From the NCBI GenBank assembly GCA_009731375.1, contig BJOX01000060.1, forward strand, positions 727,964-791,963: DNA of 64,000 bases. Direction: 5' to 3'. Position 1 is the first letter of the stretch. Every line of letters starts with the position of its first letter. This document shows positions 21,609 to 34,052 of this stretch, in pieces. Below the pieces are notes generated by a model. It was not told the origin of the DNA. It saw only the letters and a list, made by a program, of their open reading frames with translations, and searched no databases. Position numbers and translations under genes: made by a program. The DNA comes from Paulinella micropora. Its lineage: Eukaryota; Cercozoa; Imbricatea; Euglyphida.

Positions 21609-21921
21609 TTAAACAACTCGGCGTCTACGGGCCGCCCGCCAGCCGCTGCTACGGCGGCGCTGTCGCGGGCGCCGTGGTCTGCCTGTCGTAGTACAGCGAC
21701 CTCGGGCACGCGCCCGCCCTTCAGCATTTCCTTGGGTCGACCCCCGTCAAAGCCCTGGTTTTCTTTTTGGCCGTTTTTAAGCCAAGCTGGAAGACGTTTC
21801 TGGCCTCTTCTTTTGTTGGGGCTACGATTAGCCTTTCGATGGCCGAACCTAACTTATCTTCCAGCTGTCTTTTTCTTAAAAGAAGAAGTAAACATTTATT
21901 AGTTTCTTTCAGACATTCTGC
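21609..21921 (-). pseudogene. Fragment of a charged helical protein
   Basis: Open minus frame without an ATG: from 21,921 it reads CLKETNKCLLL, RKRQLEDKLG and TKEEARNVFQLG to a stop at 21,721, and a second frame continues plausibly to 21,609. Amphipathic helix character suggests genuine but truncated coding sequence. Family unknown. Confidence 0.35.
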
Positions 21922-22171
21922 TTAATAAAAGAAAGGTATGCGCCGCTTGCGCGGGGATAACCGGCGGGTGGCACCGGCACGGGCGGCCGGGAGGCCCCCA
22001 CGGCCCTGACGGCGAACCTTGCGGGGCGCAGTGGCCGCAGCATTGGTTGTCGGCTTTTACCAGCTAGTTCCGCCTCCTGCCTGACCCTGCCTCTCGAGCT
22101 GTACTTCGGGGGCGGTTTTTTTTAAGACCCGGGCCAAGGATTTCCTGGGCCACTTCCTGTCCTGCCAGCGG
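21922..22171. other. Spacer, no gene seen
   Basis: An AATAAA (about 21,925) on the plus strand may serve the 20,464-21,385 gene. The rest is GC-rich without a supported ORF. Confidence 0.4.
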
Positions 22172-24181
22172 CTACGCGCCGAGGCAAGAGGCCGGCAGCC
22201 AGTCGGCCCGCCCCCAGCACGAAAGCTCCAGCCACTCGGTGCACTGCCACGCCGGCAGCACGGCCGTCCACGCGCTCAGGTTCTGGGGCGCCCGGCACGC
22301 CCCGCTGAAGGCCAGGCGGGCGCTGGTGACCGCCGAAGTGTTCCAGGCAGCCAAGGACTGGTTGAAGCGCCGTGCACCCCGCAAGACCCGGTCCAGGCTC
22401 GTCACGCGCGAGGTGTCCCAGGCCGCCAGTGGTTGGTTAAAGCTCTCCGCCAAGTTGAAGGTGGCCGAAAGATCGCGCACCCCCGAGGTGTTCCAGGCGG
22501 CCAGCGCTGGTTGAAGAGCCTGGCGCCCGCGAAGGCCCCGCTCAGGTTCGTCACCCTGCTCGTGTTCCAGTCCGCCAGCGGCTGGTTGAAGGTCGTACAG
22601 CCGCTGCAAAAGTACGCCAGGCTGCCCGCCAACGCGGCCCCCCAGTCGCGCAGATCGCCCTGCAGCACGAAGGCGCCGAACAACAAGTACGCCCAGCTGT
22701 CCACGCGCGCCAGCGCCAGCGTGCCCCGCACGGGCGCCAGGTACGACAGCTGCGACAGGTAGTACGAGTGCCCCCGGGCGCGCTCAGCAGCGCGTTGTTG
22801 GCCGCAAAGGCCGGCGGCCCGGCCCGCGAGCGCCAGGCGCTCGAGTTGCTGGTCACGAGGCTCACGTCGCCCCACGACAGCACGCGCAGGGGCGCCAGGT
22901 GCGGGCTGCCGCCGCCCAGCGACAAGAGGCAGTCCACGCGCCCGCGGATCGTCACGATCACGGGCGTGGGCGTCTGGGCCGTGTACCCCCGCGGCTGCGC
23001 GCAGTCCGGGGCGGCCGCCGCCTGCGAGCAGTTCACGAAGCCGCCCCCGTCGCCAAAGTCGATCTGCCGCCACGGCCGGCTCCCGCAGCAGCAGCAGGCG
23101 CAGGGGCGGGGGGTCGCACCACACCGAGAACTCGGCGCGGAACTCGCGCCGGCAGAAGGGCGGGCGGTCGGGTTCGGCCAGCGCCGACCCCGCCAGCACC
23201 TCGGAGCACTCCACGGACCCGGGCGCCAACACCGCCGACGACCAAGAGCACAGGCTCGCGCGGAAAGCTGACGCGTTCACCAGGAAGCCCCGCACGTACG
23301 CCACGCGGCTCGTGTTCCAGGCTCGTGTTCCAGGCGCTCATGTCCTCGTTGAAGCCGGCCAACCCGGCGAGCGGCGAGCCACGGAACGCGGCCGACGCGT
23401 TGGTGACGGACGTCGTATCCCAGGCCCCCAGCCCCAGCGGTACGAGCGCGGGCGACCCGTCGAACGCCGAGGACAGATCCCGGACCTGCCCGACCGCTAA
23501 CAGGCCCACGTCCAGCCCCGCGCCGGCCGTCCATTGCCCGAGGCCGGACCACGACGCGCGCAGCGACGTCGTGCCCGCTGGCAACAGCGTGGCGGGCAGC
23601 GCCGCCGCCGACTCGAGCCCCCCCAGAGGTGGTAGCCGGCCGTAGGGTGCCACTCGATCCCGCCCCAGCTCGTCACGACACGCAGCGTCGCTCCGAGCCC
23701 GGGCACGAGCCTAGTGCAGCCGCCGCACGGGCAGCACGCCTCGGCCACACCGCGCAGGCCGGTGTGGCGGGCGGGGTCGCGGCGCGGCGCGGCACCAGAC
23801 CAACCCGCCCTCGGCGTAGTCCGCACAGCGCCGGCCGAGCGTGTCGCTGCAGTTGGCGTCGCTAGTGCAGCTCGTGCCGTTGACGGCGGCGCGCCAGGGC
23901 GCCGCGAGCGCGTGCGTCCAGCCCGCGACCAGGCCGTCCAGCGTCAGCGCGTAGCGGCCAGCACGGGCAAACGTGCGGTTGCACGCGGGCTCGCCGCTCG
24001 AGCTGCACTTCTGTTTCGCCGACCCGTCACCCCACGTCACCCAATAAAAGCTGTTTTTCGGCACGTACGTGACGGCACTCTGCTGCACGGTGAAGGTCGT
24101 GTTGTCTGCCAACACCTCGAGCACTAGCAGCGCCGGGGTGGGCTGAGCGGCGGCCGTCGCCAGCAGTGCGACCCACCACAT
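22172..24181 (-). pseudogene. Secreted BspA-like (DUF285) repeat protein 1, frameshifted
   Basis: Starts at 24,181 with a signal peptide (MWWVALLATAAAQP). The N-terminal domain has a WVTWGDGSAKQKC segment suggestive of a PKD-like fold, then Cys pairs. Further down are DUF285-type units of about 24-25 residues with the FNQPLADWNTSRVTNLSGAF pattern, concentrated at 22,200-22,620 with weaker ones at 23,290-23,480. The frame changes at least four times, usually at G or C runs, so the protein is broken as read. BspA-like repeats form leucine-rich-repeat surfaces used in adhesion by bacteria, protists and some giant viruses. A second member lies just upstream. About 670 codons in total. Confidence 0.65.
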
Positions 24182-24271
24182 CCGCGAGCACGCTAGGTTT
24201 TCCTGTTCCGTTGGTACAACAACAAAAAAAGAAGATTTTTAATGATGATTCTAACTTTTTCTTGGGTGGTA

Positions 24272-24521
24272 ACGAGGGGTGGGGGGCCCGCGGGCCCGCC
24301 CCCGTCGTGTGAGGGGTGGGGGGCCCGCGGGCGGCGCCCCCGTCGCGTGAGGGGTGGGGGGCCCGCGGGCCCGCCCCCGTCGTGTGGTAACGAGGGGTGG
24401 GGGGCCCGCGGGCCCGCCCCCGTCGTGTGGTAACGAGGGGTGGGGTGCACGCGGGCGGCGGCCCCGCCCCCGTCGTGTGAGGGGTGGGGGGCCCGCGGGC
24501 GGCGGCCCCGCCCCCCACGCC
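24272..24521. repeat. GC-rich minisatellite, six units of 38-45 bp
   Basis: Units beginning GAGGGGTGGGGGGCCCGCGG start near 24,271, 24,311, 24,350, 24,391, 24,434 and 24,479. They differ by GGTAAC and GCGGC insertions. It separates the two BspA-like genes and leads into poly-G and a gap (24,616-24,625). Confidence 0.9.
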
Positions 24522-24738
24522 GCGGCGGCTACACCCGCTCTCCCCCTTCCCGGCCCTACCTCCTGCCACCCCCTGTACACTACCCACCGCTGGGGGGGGG
24601 GGGGGGGGGGGGGCCNNNNNNNNNNGTCCACCCCTCGCCCCACCTCCCCCCCCAGGCACGGCCCAGGTCCTATCCTGGCTTGCGCCCGTAGTCGTGGTAG
24701 TGCCCGAAAGAAAACTCTTCCTAGGCGATTGGCACCTG

Positions 24739-25998
24739 TTAGGAGGCCCGGCAGCTCTCCCGGGTCGCCGTGTTCCACGCGTAATTGCCGGACGGCCAGG
24801 CCCGGCAGCCGGCGGGCAGCTGCGAGTAGTTCAGCCACGACGACGACGCTAGCGCGTTGCAGGCCGAGAAGGTGACCGCCAGGGACCAGCTGGACAGGTC
24901 TTGGTTGAAATCGCACGCGCCGGTGAGCAGGCCGCCCAAGTGTGAGGCCGGCACCCGGTTCACGTTCCAGCCCGCCAGCGGCTGGTTGAACTTGGACGCG
25001 TAAGCAAACATGTTCCGCATGTTGGTCACTTGGCTCACGTTCCAGCTAGCCACCGGCTGGTTGAAGCTCTTGGCCCGGCTAAACATCCAGCCCATGTCCA
25101 CGACCGCCGAGGTGTTCCAGCCGCTGACATCGCCGTTGAAGGCACGGGCGTTGTAGAACATGTACGTCAGGTAAGTGGCCCGGCGCATGTCCCAAGTAGC
25201 TAGCGGCTGGTTGAAGACGTACGTTTCAGCCAACATCTCGGTAAAGTCCGTGACCTGGCTGATGTTCCAGCAGGCGAGCGGCTGGTTGAAGCTCTCGGTC
25301 GCGTACAGGGTGTCCACCATGGACGTGACCCCCGACACGTCCCACGCCGCCAGCGGCTGGTTGAAGACGGCCAGCGAATTGAAGGCGGAGTCCAGGCTGC
25401 CCGTGCACCGCAAGGCCCAGCCGCTGATGTTGCCGGTGAGCGCGTACATCTGGTTGAAGAGGTTGCGGCAGGACGTGATTCTGGCTAGCGCCCGCGAGGA
25501 CGCCGCTGCGGGGGGGAGCGAGCGCAGCTTGTCCAACGAGTAACCGCTGTCACAACCCGTACAGACCAACAGCGCCTGCCCGTTGTTGGTGGCGAGGCTC
25601 ACGTTACCCCAGGCATGTACGTTCAGTAGATTAATGTTGTACCTGGCATTATGTGCTGTAGAGCCCGTCGATGCGCCCCCTGACACGCACAACGTACGCC
25701 GTTTCGCGTACCGGCAACGGCTGGGCCGGGGGGCAGATACGGTTCGGGTCGTGCATCCGGCACGACACGGGCGCGAGACCGTTGCCCCAGTCCACCTCGA
25801 TGAACGTGTTGTCCGCGCCGCCCTTGTCGGTGTAGAGCCCGAGCGAGCTGGCATCTAGGGGCCGGAGCGGAACGAAGTCCCACACGAATTCGGGGCCGTC
25901 GCGCGCGCACAGGCTTACCGCGGGGCTCTGCCCGATCAGCGCATAGCAAGCGTCGGCGTCCCCGGCCGGGAGCCCCCGACCACTGAAAGCCGACGTAC
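24739..25998 (-). pseudogene. BspA-like (DUF285) repeat protein 2, 5' truncated
   Basis: The last 220 codons are intact, with about eight repeats such as FNQPLAAWDVSGVTSM, FNQPLACWNISQVTDF and FNQPVASWNVSQVTNM, spaced about 24-25 residues, then a Cys-containing C-terminus ending TRESCRAS. The upstream part (25,620-25,990) has a plausible extracellular domain (FVWDFVPLRPLDASSLG, WGNGLAPVSC) in another frame, so there is at least one indel near 25,640. The 5' end and signal peptide are lost: at 25,999 the sequence turns into a dispersed GGTGGAGGC repeat also present at 27,308. Sibling of the gene at 22,172. Confidence 0.7.
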
Positions 25999-26103
25999 TT
26001 CATGGTTTTCCCACGAAGGGGGCGGTGGAGGCGGTGGAGGGGGCGGTGGAGGCGGTGGGGGAGGCGGTGGAGGAGGTGGCTGTGGCGGTGGTCAAATTCC
26101 TAA

Positions 26104-26152
<49 letters not shown>

Positions 26153-26215
26153 ATGATAAATATTGTTCATTTTCCAAGCATTTGTTGTTGTTGTTGTTGT
26201 CTTTCTTTTCTTCTT
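25999..26215 (+). repeat. Dispersed (GGTGGAGGC)n - (CT)n - GTT repeat, copy 1
   Basis: Starts TTCATGGTTTTCCCACGAAG, followed by a GGTGGAGGC-rich array, CCTAATCTCTC, (CT)n, ATGATAAATATTGTTCATTT and GTT units. The same order occurs at 27,306-27,560. It forms the truncating boundary of BspA-like gene 2. Confidence 0.85.
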
Positions 26216-26238
26216 GTTTTACACAGGACACAATGTCA

Positions 26239-26301
<63 letters not shown>

Positions 26302-26554
26302 GTAATAATAATAGTAATAATAATAGTAATAATAATAATAGTATTAATAATAATAATAATAATAATAATGATAATACTGCCTACCAACTTGTTTCAACAC
26401 CTTGTATCTTGACGTAGCTACCTTCCTAAATGCTTCACGTAGCTTACAACTGTGTGCAGGAGCCTGTGTGGAACCCCAGCACAATGTGCGACGGATACAT
26501 GGCGCAAGCACGTGCGGCGTGGCTGATGGTCCACTCGAGCTCCCTGCGCTCTCT

Positions 26555-26641
<87 letters not shown>

Positions 26642-26848
26642 TACGCACACACACACACTCACACACACTCACACACAAACACACCACGCACACACACACA
26701 CACACACACAAGTAGATATCCTACACCATCCACACTATTCCCTGTTCTCTTTCTCGACCCCCCTCCTTTTCAAAAATGTTCATATTCTTGTTTGTTGTTG
26801 TCATAGCGCGAACGAGCCATGTCGCAAGTCGCAGCGCAGAAGCAGGTA
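26216..26848. repeat. (AAT)n, (CT)n and (CA)n arrays, no gene
   Basis: (AAT)n with AGT variants at about 26,239-26,375, (CT)n at about 26,556-26,625, (CA)n at about 26,626-26,710. The short unique DNA between them has no credible ORF. Confidence 0.85.
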
Positions 26849-26906
26849 TGTATGTATGTATGTATGTATGTATGTATATACGTCATGTATGTATATATGT
26901 TATGTA

Positions 26907-26942
<36 letters not shown>

Positions 26943-27165
26943 TGTTTGTATGTATGTTTGTATGTAGGTCATGGCGGAGTTCCCTGGCCTGTTCGGCTGC
27001 AGCGGTACTAAGACATAGATCTCTATATATGATATTTCATTTGACTCATATGATATATATATTTTTTCATGGCGGAGTTCCCTGGCCTGTTCGGCTGCAG
27101 CGGTACTAAGAGATAGATCTCTATATTTGATATTTCATTTGACTCATATGATATATATAATTTTT
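26849..27165 (+). repeat. (TATG)n array followed by a 98-bp tandem duplication
   Basis: After (TATG)n, a unit starting CATGGCGGAGTTCCCTGGCC occurs at 26,970 and 27,068 (98-bp period) with two or three base differences. No coding signal. Confidence 0.85.
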
Positions 27166-27305
27166 ATGCGTTACTCATTTCCCCCGGCCGTCTGATCCCT
27201 GCTTGCCTACCTTGTCTGTACGATATTTTGTACTTAATATTATACTTCGTTCATTTTTGTATTTTCGAGGCATTTCTTGCCTATCTTGTCTTTTGTCATT
27301 TTTAT

Positions 27306-27560
27306 TTCATGGTTTTCCCACGAAGGGGGCGGTGGAGGCGGTGGAGGGGGCGGTGGAGGCGGTGGAGGAGGCGGTGGAGGCGGTGGCGGAGGCAGTGGTC
27401 AGATTCCTAATCTCCCTCTCTCTCTCTATGATAAATATTGTTCATTTTTTCAAGCATTTTGTTGTTGTTGTTGTTGTTGTTGTTATTATTATTATTGTTT
27501 GTTTGTTACTGCTGTTGTTGTTGTTTTTGTTGTTGTTGGTGTTGTTGTTGTTGTCTTTCT
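27306..27560 (+). repeat. Dispersed (GGTGGAGGC)n - (CT)n - GTT repeat, copy 2
   Basis: Second copy of the unit at 25,999, with fewer CT repeats and a longer GTT tract. No gene in 27,166-27,954 around it. Confidence 0.8.
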
Positions 27561-27954
27561 TTTCTCTTTGTTTTATATTAATCATTTTCGAGTTGTCACC
27601 TTCAGTTCTTGCCTATCTTGTCTTATCCTATTTCATACATGATTTCATAGTACATTATTCACTTTCATCCTATAGTTTATATTATATACATATTATTCAT
27701 TTTCTCTAAGCATCTGATACATATCTTGCATATCTTCTCTTAGTGATATTGTATTATCAACATTATGCGTTTTATACATAAACATATACAAAGGCGATGT
27801 GTTGGCGCGGCTGCACAGCGACTGCGTGCAAATGGTTAACCAGTACAGGTAAAAATATACATACATACATATACATACATACATACATACATACCTTGTT
27901 TTTCTCTTTGCTATCAGGTCCAGTGTGGGTTCTGCCCCTGTCTCGCAGAGGTAA

Positions 27955-29516
<1,562 letters not shown>

Positions 29517-29619
29517 TGACACGATTAAGACATAATTGCAGGTCGCAGCAGCAGCAGTAAAAACAAACAACAAGCAACAAAAAAATAAAAAATAAACAAC
29601 AAATAATAAACAACAAACA

Positions 29620-30883
29620 ATGAACAACAAGCAACAACAACAAGAACAGCCAAACAAAAGCCAAACAGCAACAACAGACAATAACACTGACAATAACAAC
29701 AAACGAAACCAACAGCAGCAACAGCAGCAGCAACATCAACGACAACGACAACGACAACGACAATTAAACTTTGCGCAAGACAATATTGCTTTAAGTTTTG
29801 ATAGTTATTGGGATGGTTCGAACTGGAAATCAAGCGACCCTGGCTCAAACTTTCAAATATACAAATTAAGTGATAAACTCGCTTTTAACTACAAATCGGG
29901 AGTAGCACTGGGAGGAACCATAGCATTTAGTGAGGCAATGAACATAAGCAATACGGGGGTGATATCAGCGAATGCGGGTATGAAAATAGGAATTCAAGGG
30001 CAAACAGACGGGACAAATGCGAGAGGAATATTTATGTGGGATACTACTGACTCAAACTGGGGAATATATATGTCGACTTCTGGGGCGGGTAATTCATTAA
30101 GTGGAGGAACAGCACCAGCAGGAGCTGGATTTAGTAGTCATGCTATAAGATTTAGAGTGAATAATACTTCATCCAATGGTTTTGTATGGAAGTAGTGTGA
30201 ATAATGCTTTAATGACATTGAGAGGGAATGATGGTTTTTTGTGGTGCTATGGTGGCTTTCAAACAGACAACAGCATAACAATTAACAATTCAACCTCTCC
30301 ACTTTACTTCGTAGACGGCACGACAGCCACGTGCTGTATAATTATAAGGTGGTCTGACGATAACCACGCCATATTTTGTAAGAGAAATACGAATGAAATG
30401 TATTTTAAGGAATACTGCACTTGTTATTTCCAAACCACGGGAGCAAACACGAGAGCAACACTTACAAGCAGTGGTATTGTTAATACTTCTGACAGGAGAC
30501 ACAAAACCGATATAAGGGATGCTAAATTCTGCTGTTTAGATTTCATGAATGCTCTTAAACCAAAGTGCTTCAAACTTAGAGAATCAAAAAGAGAGAATTG
30601 CGGATTTATTGCTCAGGATATTGAAGAATTAGTTGAAAAAAAATTAATATGTTTTAACCCAGTTGAAGACCATAAAGTGTCAAAAGAAGACGGGACAACA
30701 GAAGAATTAAAAACAATGAATTATTTTGATTTAATAGCACCAATAGTTAAAGCCACACAGGAGTTATCAGAAAAGGTGATTAATTTAGAAAAAGAAAATA
30801 AACTTTTACTTAATATATTACAAGATCAAGCAAGCCAATTAGCAGAATTCCAAGCGGAAGTATTCCCTTCTCATGCTCCCTAG
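29620..30883 (+). pseudogene. PLV fibre with C-terminal S74 chaperone, copy A
   Basis: The N-terminus is a Gln/Asn-rich stretch made by a CAA/CGA microsatellite, so the true 5' end is lost or replaced. A beta-rich shaft follows (ALSFDSYWDGSNW, Gly/Asn/Thr-rich). The frame changes near 30,180. The second part ends in an intramolecular chaperone domain: TSDRRHKTDIRD (the Ser-Asp pair of peptidase S74), CGFIAQDIEELVEK, and a terminal coiled coil (NYFDLIAPIVKATQELSEKV). S74 domains trimerise fibres or tail spikes and cut themselves off. Probable role: host-attachment fibre. Copy B has the same break, so it is not a random read error. Confidence 0.75.
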
Positions 30884-31088
30884 ATTACACCCACCACCGC
30901 CAGTCATAGAGACGGAAGACTTGACACCAGAGTTGAAGAACCGTGTTTTAGACCTATCGCTAAAGAATGAGGAGAAAAAAATTGACCACGAATACGATGA
31001 AAGTTGGGATTGCTGTTTGACTAAGCGAAAAACGACAGCAGACTTATTAAATACTTATTTTAAATGGGTATCATTATCGCCATTATAA
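30873..31088 (+). CDS. 71-aa PLV protein, unknown (copy A)
   Basis: Overlaps the end of the fibre frame by 11 bp. Charged (LTPELKNRVLDLSLKNEEKK) with a CC pair; no family recognised. An identical copy is at 34,042-34,257. Confidence 0.5.
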   Translation: MLPRLHPPPPVIETEDLTPELKNRVLDLSLKNEEKKIDHEYDESWDCCLTKRKTTADLLNTYFKWVSLSPL

Positions 31089-31210
31089 CCCTTTGTATCG
31101 TGAGGCTATCTGAAAAGAACTTACCGTGTGAGGTTGCTAACACTTATGTCGGAATTTTAACACTATTGATTGGAATATGCCTTCCATCGCCTTCTTCAAG
31201 TAAGAAATGA
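31064..31210 (+). CDS. 48-aa small membrane protein (copy A)
   Basis: ATG at 31,064 inside the previous ORF, stop at 31,208-31,210. Two hydrophobic segments (GIIIAIITLCIVRL and TYVGILTLLIGICL) separated by a short polar loop suggest a hairpin membrane protein, holin-like in size only. Identical copy at 34,233-34,379. Confidence 0.5.
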   Translation: MGIIIAIITLCIVRLSEKNLPCEVANTYVGILTLLIGICLPSPSSSKK

Positions 31211-31462
31211 ACATTCATACAAATGTATTTTATACCACGAAGCATCATTTGAACATATTAAAGGTATGGAGTCATCAAAACTAACACACCAATCACTCAT
31301 CTGCTTATACACACATTTAAATTTGGTTTCTATTCCTTTTTGAATACAATAAAGACAACTTTCATTCTTTTTTTCGCTGACATGTGAATAGAAATCACAG
31401 TCGGTCCGAGCAGAAATATTAATTAATAAAAAGTTTATAAATATAAATATAGAGGGCATCAC
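31196..31462 (-). CDS. 88-aa Cys-rich, possibly secreted protein (copy A)
   Basis: Minus-strand ORF starting MMPSIFIFINFLLINIS, a plausible signal peptide, then seven cysteines. Its start lies back-to-back with the plus gene at 31,464. Copy B at 34,365-34,631 differs by one residue (Tyr/Asp). It may be real or a shadow; there is no homology evidence. Confidence 0.35.
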   Translation of the reverse strand: MMPSIFIFINFLLINISARTDCDFYSHVSEKKNESCLYCIQKGIETKFKCVYKQMSDWCVSFDDSIPLICSNDASWYKIHLYECSFLT

Positions 31463-31463
31463 A

Positions 31464-31541
31464 ATGGCAGACTATAAATACCAAAAGATTATTTTTCTGA
31501 GTAATGATTTTCCTGGTGGGGTTAATGGTAGCAAGACATGA
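31464..31541 (+). CDS. 25-aa mini-ORF overlapping the next start (copy A)
   Basis: MADYKYQKIIFLSNDF... ends in TGA that overlaps the ATG of the next gene (ATGA at 31,538). It follows AATATAGAGGGCATCACA, similar to upstream sequences of other PLV genes. It could be a leader ORF or the damaged N-terminus of the 98-aa protein. Copy B is at 34,633-34,710. Confidence 0.35.
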   Translation: MADYKYQKIIFLSNDFPGGVNGSKT

Positions 31542-31834
31542 CAAAAACATTTCAAATGAACTTTACCCCAACCAGAATGAATGTTAATTTTATCCACTAT
31601 ATGAATAATTTAGCAGAGACGAAAACAAAAATCATTCATATGGACCGCGTCGGAATTATTGGCACATTCGCCGACAGTAACACCGCAAACATTTCCAATC
31701 TTAGCTACAACTTAGGTATTATTAATTCGACCGACAGGCAATACACTTTTAAAGTGCTTAAAACGGACAATGGTAATATTGAGACTGAAGCACTGGGCGG
31801 AAGAATTGTTATTTGTTTAGAATTTCTTGGCTGA
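31538..31834 (+). CDS. 98-aa PLV protein, unknown (copy A)
   Basis: MTKTFQMNFTPTRMNVNF... to VICLEFLG; a compact beta-rich protein with no family recognised. Directly upstream of the ATPase. Identical copy at 34,707-35,003. Its position in the morphogenesis cluster suggests a virion protein. Confidence 0.55.
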   Translation: MTKTFQMNFTPTRMNVNFIHYMNNLAETKTKIIHMDRVGIIGTFADSNTANISNLSYNLGIINSTDRQYTFKVLKTDNGNIETEALGGRIVICLEFLG

Positions 31835-31846
31835 TAAAAATATAGA

Positions 31847-32651
31847 GTGATGGAAAAAATTAATGATATACGAGTTAGGCCAGTTAAGCAAAACGGAGAT
31901 GGAGACAAGTTGGCTAAAGGATATAAGTTATTTGACGAGCCGTATGCCAAAATTTTTCTTCTCGCTCGCAAGAAGAGTGGCAAGACGACCGCACTGTTTG
32001 AAATCCTGAAACGAACTACTGACAGAAAGACCCGTATGTTATTATTGCCAGCACAATACACAAGACCACATATACAAAGAAATGGTTAAGCACTTCAAGA
32101 AAAAGGGAAACCCGATGGCTATATACACATATGGCTACAGTGTGATTGATTACGAGTTAGACAAGCTCAATAAGCCAGACGAGGAGCAAGAAGAAGGCGA
32201 GATTGTACAGGATGGTAAAGAAGAACCGAAGCAGAAGTTTCTTTATTTTTGGTAAGGAGGAAGAGAAGAAGCAGGGACAAGCACCTAAACAGAGCAAATA
32301 CATTACACCAGAAGTCGTGTTCGTGCTAGATGATTTGGGTAGCGGGTTGAGAGATAAGTCTGTGAGCGACCTGTTGAAAAAAAGTAGACACTACAAGTCA
32401 AAGGTGATTATGAGTTCGCAATACCTAAACGACTTACGGCCTGAGGCGATTAAACAATTAGACTACCTTCTTATTTTTCCTGGTCAGAGTGTTGATAAAA
32501 TTGAACTCGTGTATAAACATTTGGACCTCGGCTACGACCTTGAATACTTCATTGAAAAATATCACGAGCTACCAAGGAACGGTTTAACTTTTTGTATGTT
32601 GATGCGGTGTTGGGCAAACTGAGGCAAAATTTCAATAAACGATTTTTGTGA
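31847..32651 (+). pseudogene. PLV genome-packaging ATPase (A32/FtsK-HerA type), copy A
   Basis: The first frame has the P-loop (KIFLLARKKSGKTTALF, about residues 33-50), and a later frame has Walker B (VVFVLDDLG) followed by SRHYKSKVIMSSQYLNDL, containing the sensor Ser/Gln typical of packaging ATPases. Frame changes near 32,036, 32,245 and 32,580 break it; the natural end is the TGA at 32,649-32,651. About 265 codons in all, the usual size for PLV, virophage and polinton ATPases that pump DNA into the capsid. All lesions recur in copy B. Confidence 0.8.
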
Positions 32652-32928
32652 TTTTTTTTTTTTTTTTTTTTTTTTNNNNNNNNNNNNNNNNNNNNNNNNN
32701 NNNNNNNNNNNNNNNNNNNNNNNNNNNNNNNNNNNNNNNNNNNNNNNNNNNNNNNNNNNNNNNNNNNNNNNNNNNNNNNNNNNNNNNNNNNNNNNNNNNN
32801 NNNNNNNNNNNNNNNNNNNNNNNNNNNNNNNNNNNNNNNNNNNNNNNNNNNNNNNNNNNNNNNNNNNNNNNNNNNNNNNNNNNNNNNNNNNNNNNNNNNN
32901 NNNNNNNNNNNNNNNNNNNNNNNNNNNN
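32652..32928. other. Poly-T then 253-bp gap
   Basis: After the ATPase stop a T run leads straight into Ns. In copy B the same run (about 24 T, 35,821-35,844) is followed by unique sequence, so the contig probably broke at the homopolymer. Confidence 0.85.
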
Positions 32929-34052
32929 ACAATTAAACTTTGCGCAAGACAATATTGCTTTAAGTTTTGATAGTTATTGGGATGGTTCGAACTGGAAATC
33001 AAGCGACCCTGGCTCAAACTTTCAAATATACAAATTAAGTGATAAACTCGCTTTTAACTACAAATCGGGAGTAGCACTGGGAGGAACCATAGCATTTAGT
33101 GAGGCAATGAACATAAGCAATACGGGGGTGATATCAGCGAATGCGGGTATGAAAATAGGAATTCAAGGGCAAACAGACGGGACAAATGCGAGAGGAATAT
33201 TTATGTGGGATACTACTGACTCAAACTGGGGAATATATATGTCGACTTCTGGGGCGGGTAATTCATTAAGTGGAGGAACAGCACCAGCAGGAGCTGGATT
33301 TAGTAGTCATGCTATAAGATTTAGAGTGAATAATACTTCATCCAATGGTTTTGTATGGAAGTAGTGTGAATAATGCTTTAATGACATTGAGAGGGAATGA
33401 TGGTTTTTTGTGGTGCTATGGTGGCTTTCAAACAGACAACAGCATAACAATTAACAATTCAACCTCTCCACTTTACTTCGTAGACGGCACGACAGCCACG
33501 TGCTGTATAATTATAAGGTGGTCTGACGATAACCACGCCATATTTTGTAAGAGAAATACGAATGAAATGTATTTTAAGGAATACTGCACTTGTTATTTCC
33601 AAACCACGGGAGCAAACACGAGAGCAACACTTACAAGCAGTGGTATTGTTAATACTTCTGACAGGAGACACAAAACCGATATAAGGGATGCTAAATTCTG
33701 CTGTTTAGATTTCATGAATGCTCTTAAACCAAAGTGCTTCAAACTTAGAGAATCAAAAAGAGAGAATTGCGGATTTATTGCTCAGGATATTGAAGAATTA
33801 GTTGAAAAAAAATTAATATGTTTTAACCCAGTTGAAGACCATAAAGTGTCAAAAGAAGACGGGACAACAGAAGAATTAAAAACAATGAATTATTTTGATT
33901 TAATAGCACCAATAGTTAAAGCCACACAGGAGTTATCAGAAAAGGTGATTAATTTAGAAAAAGAAAATAAACTTTTACTTAATATATTACAAGATCAAGC
34001 AAACCAATTAGCAGAATTCCAAGCGGAAGTATTCCCTTCTCATGCTCCCTAG
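32929..34052 (+). pseudogene. PLV fibre with S74 chaperone, copy B
   Basis: Begins directly after the gap at the same base where the copy A shaft starts. Same frame change near 33,349, same S74 motifs. One visible difference from copy A near the end (Asn for Ser in the terminal coiled coil). The 5' end is missing in the gap. Confidence 0.75.

Noticed and set aside
31705-32061. 118-aa minus ORF (also 34,874-35,230)
   Set aside because: Antisense of the 98-aa gene and the ATPase P-loop region, which have clear coding sense on the plus strand.
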